From: Bacillota bacterium
Lineage (GTDB): Bacteria; Bacillota; Clostridia; Lachnospirales; CAG-274
Assembly: GCA_017627115.1 (NCBI GenBank)
Contig: JAGAHK010000451.1
Coordinates: 1 to 5,971, forward strand
Direction of reading: 5' to 3'
Length of the DNA stretch: 5,971 nucleotides
Under the pieces are notes generated by a model, which did no database searches, was not told the DNA's origin, and saw only the letters and a program-made list of their open reading frames with translations. This document shows, one piece after another, positions 1 to 3,247 of the stretch; position 1 is the stretch's first letter, and each line of letters begins with the position of its first letter. The translations under genes and the position numbers were made by a program.

Positions 1-167
1 ATGTATATATAAGGGCATAATTTAAATAATACCCAAATATAAACTAGTAATCCTAGAATGTGCATTAACAATAAAACTAGCCATACTGGATGAAACAAAA
101 AAATGAAGATAATTAGTGATGCAATAATTACACTTATAAATTCGGTTATTTCATTAATTTTATTCAT
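1..167 (-). CDS. Small membrane protein, C-terminal end cut by window edge
   Basis: The minus strand is open from an ATG at 165-167 to the window edge, giving 55 codons without a stop. The peptide begins MNKINEITEFISVIIASLII and continues with two hydrophobic stretches, about residues 10-26 and 29-48, separated by a short HPVW turn. It is therefore probably an integral membrane protein with at least two helices. A weak Shine-Dalgarno-like AAGGA lies about 12 nt upstream of the ATG, rather far. The gene lies 193 bp downstream of another small membrane-protein gene on the same strand, so they may be cotranscribed; I found no convincing promoter directly in front of this one. The DNA is very AT-rich. 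I do not recognise the family, and the full length is unknown because the gene leaves the window. Confidence 0.5.
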   Translation of the reverse strand, partial: MNKINEITEFISVIIASLIIFIFLFHPVWLVLLLMHILGLLVYIWVLFKLCPYIY

Positions 168-298
168 CTAGAATCACTGTCCTTAATATGCTGTGATAGT
201 ATGTAGTATGATTTGGGGTAATGAGGATGGGTAATTAAGCACTAATCATACAGGGGACATTTCGAGACCGGTGAAAAAGTCAAAATGCGCGATAATCA

Positions 299-356
299 GT
301 TGCAAATACAGATAAATAAATCTTTAAAACCGTATAAAATACGCTGTAACTGCAAC
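299..356. repeat. Imperfect inverted repeat downstream of the 100-aa membrane protein gene
   Basis: Arms at 299-311 and 344-356 are complementary at 11 of 13 positions (GTTGCAAATACAG against CTGTAACTGCAAC). Just inside the right arm lies a smaller palindrome, CGTAT-AAA-ATACG (331-343). The structure starts 5 bp after the stop codon of the minus-strand gene, which is where a terminator or 3' stabilising hairpin would sit. It lacks an immediate U-run in the minus-strand transcript, so it is not a canonical intrinsic terminator. Confidence 0.45.
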
Positions 357-360
357 ATTA

Positions 361-663
361 CTATACGAAATCTTTTACAAGTAGTCCAACCATTATAAAA
401 ACAATTGACATTACCTCAAAAATAACTGTTATTAAAATAACTTTATTATGGTTTTTGATATGTAATGCATATAATAGTGGATAAAGAGCAAAAAAAACAG
501 AAGTAAAAATCATCCCACAAATTAAAAAATTATAATTTTTTATATAATATCCTGTAAAACTAAGAAACGCACCTAAAAAGGATAAAACATACAGTAGAAC
601 TCCGAGTCGTTTTTTTAAAAACATTGCAATTGACTTAATTACTTTCTTTAAATTACTCATCAT
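361..663 (-). CDS. Small three-helix membrane protein, unknown function
   Basis: This encodes 100 residues. A basic N-terminus (KK at 6-7, K10, KKR at 17-19) is followed by three hydrophobic segments at about 20-40, 46-67 and 75-95, with a lysine/histidine-containing loop at 68-74 (HIKNHNK). This predicts a small inner-membrane protein with a cytoplasmic basic N-terminus. I recognise no catalytic motif or family. Two adjacent ATGs (663 and 660) could start it; a GGGGA Shine-Dalgarno-like stretch at about 670-674 is 7 nt from the first, which I prefer. A near-consensus promoter upstream (743-771) supports real expression. A neighbouring small membrane-protein gene follows on the same strand. 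Small multi-helix proteins of this kind include bacteriocin immunity proteins, holin-like proteins and phage or plasmid accessory proteins, but nothing here decides between them. The AT-rich composition contrasts with the exporter gene and suggests accessory DNA. Confidence 0.72.
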   Translation of the reverse strand: MMSNLKKVIKSIAMFLKKRLGVLLYVLSFLGAFLSFTGYYIKNYNFLICGMIFTSVFFALYPLLYALHIKNHNKVILITVIFEVMSIVFIMVGLLVKDFV

Positions 664-703
664 AATCTGTCCCCGCCGGTAATTTTATATTTTTCACAAA
701 CAC
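653..703 (-). other. Possible upstream ORF (leader peptide) overlapping the 100-aa gene start
   Basis: On the minus strand a GTG at 703, or an in-frame GTG at 697, opens a short frame encoding (V/M)FVKNIKLPAGTDYDE. It stops with TAA at 653-655, overlapping the start of the membrane-protein gene in another frame. Such overlap could allow translational coupling. The Shine-Dalgarno in front is weak (AAAGAG). At the equivalent place in the second repeat copy (821-855) the start is ATG and the frame reads MKNIKLPSET before a stop. It may equally be a remnant of a gene start. Confidence 0.22.
669..703. repeat. 35-bp direct repeat, copy 1
   Basis: This copy matches 821-855 at 32 of 35 positions; mismatches are at 672/824, 676/828 and 696/848. 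It forms the leader of the minus-strand 100-aa gene and contains its Shine-Dalgarno-like GGGGA. The repeat period is 152 bp. Confidence 0.8.
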
Positions 704-742
704 GTCTCTTTCTGCTCTCGAGTAAAACAATTATTTACCAAA

Positions 743-771
743 ATTATAGCATATAACACATAAAATTGCAA
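743..771 (-). promoter_or_regulatory. Sigma-A promoter for the 100-aa membrane protein gene
   Basis: Reading the minus strand, TTGCAA (766-771) is followed by a 17-nt spacer and a perfect TATAAT (743-748). A TGC just before the -10 makes it an extended -10 promoter. The predicted start near 736 gives a leader of about 73 nt that contains repeat copy 1 and the short upstream frame. This is the best promoter on the minus strand of the window. Confidence 0.75.
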
Positions 772-820
772 CAAATTTTCTTGAAACAACGCAAAATAGA
801 GACAGGAAATGGTGTTTTAC

Positions 821-855
821 GTCTCCGACGGTAATTTTATATTTTTCATAAACAC
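821..855. repeat. 35-bp direct repeat, copy 2, without a following gene
   Basis: This second copy of the 669-703 leader sequence is in the same orientation. On the minus strand the copy-1 Shine-Dalgarno-like GGGGA is GGAGA here, but no start codon follows at usable spacing, so it looks like a leader that has lost its gene. Its plus-strand right end lies 2 bp from the -35 box of the divergent exporter promoter. Confidence 0.8.
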
Positions 856-857
856 AT

Positions 858-886
858 TTGAAACATAAACGGATAAGGTGTATAAT
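858..886 (+). promoter_or_regulatory. Sigma-A promoter for the MATE-ATPase gene
   Basis: TTGAAA (858-863), a 17-bp spacer and TATAAT (881-886) give a near-consensus housekeeping promoter. The predicted start is near 893, which leaves a leader of about 100 nt before the exporter start codon. It diverges from the minus-strand promoter at 743-771. Confidence 0.78.
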
Positions 887-894
887 AAGTGTAC

Positions 895-973
895 GACCTT
901 CACGTAAGTTCACAACTTTTGGCTGCGCCAAAAGGGGGTGTCGCATTAAAATTTATCTTTGCGGTTGAAGGTC
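895..973 (+). promoter_or_regulatory. Potentially structured leader of the exporter gene
   Basis: The transcribed leader can form three helices. A closing stem pairs GACCTTCA (895-902) with TGAAGGTC (966-973), 8 bp perfect. Inside it is a hairpin CTTTTGGC-TGC-GCCAAAAG (916-934), also 8 bp perfect. A weaker stem pairs CGCA (942-945) with TGCG (960-963), extendable by G-U pairs. The heptamer CACGTAA occurs at 901-907 and again at 973-979. The hairpin is not followed by a U-run, so it is not an intrinsic terminator, and the closing stem ends 7 nt before the ribosome binding site. I match it to no riboswitch class I know. GACCTTCACGTAA also resembles a half-site of MerR-family operators, so a protein-binding role is an alternative. 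Confidence 0.4.
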
Positions 974-980
974 ACGTAAC

Positions 981-986
981 AGGAGG
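981..986 (+). promoter_or_regulatory. Ribosome binding site deciding the exporter start
   Basis: A perfect AGGAGG lies only 3 nt before the ATG at 990 but 9 nt before the in-frame ATG at 996. The spacing favours initiation at 996. Confidence 0.8.
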
Positions 987-995
987 TTTATGAAG

Positions 996-2717
996 ATGCA
1001 CGTTAAAAAAACATTCATCTCTTCAAAATATTATTCTTTGCTTTTGAGCGGTACTTTTTTGATGATGCTGGCGGCTGCTTTTAGTGTGGTCGATACTTTG
1101 ATCGCGGGTGTGATGATTGGCGAATATGCCGTGGATGGTATTTGCCTTGTTTTGCCTGCCTATTCGTTTGCGAATTTTGTTGCCGTTGTTTTTTCATACG
1201 GCGTGCCTGTTTTGTATGCGGGCAAAATGGGGGCGTTAAAAAAGGACGAAGCAAATAAATGCTTTGGTGTCGGTCTGACGATAACGGTTTTGGTCGGTAT
1301 TCTGCTCTTTCTCTTGCTCCTTGTCGGTGGAGATGCTTATCTGAAAACATATCATTCCGATGAACGGGTATACGCTTGTGCAAGGGAATATCTGTATTGG
1401 ATAAAATATGTGGTGTTGATACTGCCGTTTAATGAGCTGATAGACGGAATGCTTTTTGCGGACGGTGATGAAAAACTCAATCTTGAGGCACATATTGCAC
1501 AGGGATTGGCAAAAATTATATTGTCGGTCGTGCTGTGTTACAATATCGGGGTAAAAGGGCTGGCTATCGCCTCTTTTATCAGTTTTATTATCGCTATGCT
1601 CATATCGTGTATCCATTTTTTCCGTCCCTCAAATACATTGAGACCGAATGTGGCTTTTTCGCTGCCTGTCGTTTGGGATATTATAAAATTCGGCGTTGTT
1701 GACGGAAGCACACATCTGTTTGTTTCGCTGTTTAATGTTGCCGTAAATTTTTTTGTAATAAAAAGGTTCGGTTCGGAAATGCTTATCCTTGTATCCGTTA
1801 TTGCTTTGGTGAAGGAAGGGCAGATATTGTTTGAGGGAATAGGGGAGGCGATCACTCCGCTTATGTGTACATATCTCGGCGAAGAAAACTATCCCGGGGT
1901 CAGAGAGGTCCTGAAACTTGCAGACAAAAGTCTTTTGGCGGAAAGCATTTTACTGACGGTACTTGTTATGGCGGGAGCGCCGTTTATAGTAAGCCTGCTT
2001 GGCATTGAAAGCCAAACGACATTTGCCTATGCCGTATTCGGGCTGCGTATTCTGTCTTTGACCTTGATTTTTACTTGCAGATTGTTTCTGGACTCGTCTT
2101 ATTTTGTCCTTGCCGATAAAATATCACTCGGTGTTTTTGCTTCTTTTTTGCGCGATCTGTTTCCCGCGCTGCCGCTTGCCGTAACAGGCGGACTGTTTGG
2201 CGGTGTTTACGGAATGTTTATAGGCTTGATGCTCGCTCCGCTGCTCGGCTGCCTGCTTTCGTACCTGTATGTGAAAAACAAATACGGCGGTGAGAACTAT
2301 CCGCTTTTTATTGCCGATGCGGAAAGGCACAAAAAAGTAAAATTATTTGAATTTCAGGTCTTGCCCGATAAAATCGTCTATGTCAGGGATGAAATAGGTG
2401 AAGCACTGAAAGCAAACGGCTGTCCTCCTCGTCAGATAGATCGGACAATGCTGCTTTTTGAAGAACTGTTTATGCTGATATACGATAATAACACAGGGAA
2501 AGTGCTTCTTGCCGAATGTATGGTGGAGATAGGGGAAACTGTCCGTCTGATAACAAAGGATGACGGAAAAATTATTGATCTGACAGACACGGATAGGCAT
2601 ATCACATCACTGCGTTCTTATGTGCTGTCCAATCTGCTCGGGGCGAATACCGTTAAGCGTATGCACTATCTGACGTTGAGCTTCAACCGCAATGTTATTG
2701 AGATAGGTAGGGTGTAA
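996..2717 (+). CDS. MATE-family efflux transporter fused to an RsbW-like ATPase domain
   Basis: The N-terminal ~445 residues are a polytopic MATE (multidrug and toxic compound extrusion) transporter, expected to have 12 helices and export organic compounds using a cation gradient. Visible family features are the first-helix FSVVDTLIAGVMIGEYAVDG, then FSYGVPVLYAGKMGALKKDEA. After the last helix and a short linker (YVKNKYGGENYPL), residues ~451-573 form a separate soluble cytoplasmic domain. It resembles the HATPase/anti-sigma-kinase fold: an N-box-like EELFMLIYDNN (489-499), a G1-like DDGK (522-525), and the terminal NRNVIEI strand typical of such domains. The second glycine-rich loop is not obvious, so ATP binding may be degenerate. 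At 573 residues it is about 120 longer than an ordinary MATE protein, as expected for this fusion, which I recall from other gut Firmicutes. Starting at the upstream ATG (990) would add two residues. It has its own promoter and leader, and no partner gene is adjacent. The substrate cannot be inferred. Confidence 0.9.
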   Translation: MHVKKTFISSKYYSLLLSGTFLMMLAAAFSVVDTLIAGVMIGEYAVDGICLVLPAYSFANFVAVVFSYGVPVLYAGKMGALKKDEANKCFGVGLTITVLVGILLFLLLLVGGDAYLKTYHSDERVYACAREYLYWIKYVVLILPFNELIDGMLFADGDEKLNLEAHIAQGLAKIILSVVLCYNIGVKGLAIASFISFIIAMLISCIHFFRPSNTLRPNVAFSLPVVWDIIKFGVVDGSTHLFVSLFNVAVNFFVIKRFGSEMLILVSVIALVKEGQILFEGIGEAITPLMCTYLGEENYPGVREVLKLADKSLLAESILLTVLVMAGAPFIVSLLGIESQTTFAYAVFGLRILSLTLIFTCRLFLDSSYFVLADKISLGVFASFLRDLFPALPLAVTGGLFGGVYGMFIGLMLAPLLGCLLSYLYVKNKYGGENYPLFIADAERHKKVKLFEFQVLPDKIVYVRDEIGEALKANGCPPRQIDRTMLLFEELFMLIYDNNTGKVLLAECMVEIGETVRLITKDDGKIIDLTDTDRHITSLRSYVLSNLLGANTVKRMHYLTLSFNRNVIEIGRV

Positions 2718-2753
2718 GGCTTACGGCGCTAATTACTGATAAGCAGAGTAAAT

Positions 2754-2966
2754 GTTGCATTAGCCGAGGGAGCGCAGCGACCGTGCCTCCCTTTTAGCGT
2801 AAGCGGTCAGGGGAGGGGGACCGCGCGCAGCGTGGTGGAGGGGTTTACTTATAACGACTTTAGTGTTGTGTAACGGTGAGCATCAACAATCGTAAACCCC
2901 TCAGTCAGCCTACGGCTGCCAGCTCCCCTGATCGCTGCGCTAAAGGGGAGCCAAGACTAATGCAAC
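2754..2966. repeat. 213-bp composite inverted-repeat element
   Basis: The element is bounded by perfect 10-bp inverted termini, GTTGCATTAG (2754-2763) and CTAATGCAAC (2957-2966). Within it, two diverged ~60-bp copies of one palindromic sequence face each other around a ~43-bp spacer. Paired blocks are 2787-2799 with 2938-2950 (12 of 13), TCAGGGGAG 2807-2815 with 2923-2931, and GAGGGGTTTAC 2838-2848 with 2892-2902. It is GC-rich and non-coding. It resembles palindromic intergenic repeats abundant in clostridial genomes (from memory, not checked). As RNA it would fold into a long hairpin that could terminate or protect the exporter transcript, since no ordinary terminator follows that gene. No target-site duplication is visible at its ends. 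Confidence 0.75.
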
Positions 2967-2983
2967 TTGACTACGAGAATAAA

Positions 2984-3045
2984 GGAAACGCTGATTAAAT
3001 TCAAAAAAACAAAATTATTTTTGGTATCCTTAAATCAGCGTTTCC
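2984..3045. mobile_element. 62-bp MITE-like element with target-site duplication
   Basis: Perfect 13-bp terminal inverted repeats, GGAAACGCTGATT (2984-2996) and AATCAGCGTTTCC (3033-3045), enclose a 36-bp AT-rich core. The element is flanked immediately on both sides by ATAAA (2979-2983 and 3046-3050), as expected of a transposase-made duplication. It encodes nothing, so it would depend on a transposase supplied elsewhere. The core has a small nested palindrome (CAAAA at 3010-3014 with TTTTG at 3019-3023), so the whole could also act as a hairpin. Confidence 0.6.
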
Positions 3046-3166
3046 ATAAAACGCAGCTATAATTGCCAAAACAGATATTATGTGCGGCAAGCAAAGTTTT
3101 TTTTGCCGTCCGCTGCCGGATTTTGAGGGCAAATGTTTGAAAAAAGAAAAACCGAAAAAAGGGACA

Positions 3167-3195
3167 TTGCGTTTTTGGATGTTATATAGTATAAT
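3167..3195 (+). promoter_or_regulatory. Probable promoter for the dockerin protein gene
   Basis: A perfect TATAAT (3190-3195) lies 17 bp after a weak -35 box TTGCGT (3167-3172). The predicted start near 3202 gives a leader of about 46 nt. The weak -35 may indicate dependence on an activator, but no operator is evident. Confidence 0.6.
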
Positions 3196-3232
3196 TATTT
3201 TAAGACAGTACATCTATACAAATCAAACAAAA

Positions 3233-3238
3233 AGGAGG
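3233..3238 (+). promoter_or_regulatory. Ribosome binding site of the dockerin protein gene
   Basis: A perfect AGGAGG sits 9 nt before the ATG at 3248 and confirms that start, which also gives a complete signal peptide. Confidence 0.85.
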
Positions 3239-3247
3239 GTATAAGAA

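Noticed and set aside
206..251. GTATGATT / AATCATAC inverted repeat as a regulatory site for the leftmost gene
   Set aside because: It is only 8 bp with a 30-bp loop in AT-rich DNA, and no adjacent promoter supports it.
731..946. 71-codon minus-strand frame across the divergent promoter region
   Set aside because: It runs through the exporter leader hairpin, the plus-strand promoter, repeat copy 2 and the minus-strand promoter, and shows no ribosome binding site or recognisable domain.
2754..3050. Tandem palindromes as a CRISPR array
   Set aside because: There are no regularly spaced direct repeats with unique spacers; the structures are inverted repeats of different sequence.
3085..3108. 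CGGCAA/TTGCCG hairpin with a T-run as a terminator
   Set aside because: The T-run lies within the loop and the 3' arm rather than after the stem, so it is not a canonical terminator on the plus strand.
3001..3213. 70-codon minus-strand frame upstream of the dockerin gene
   Set aside because: It crosses the 62-bp element and the promoter of the next gene and has no ribosome binding site.
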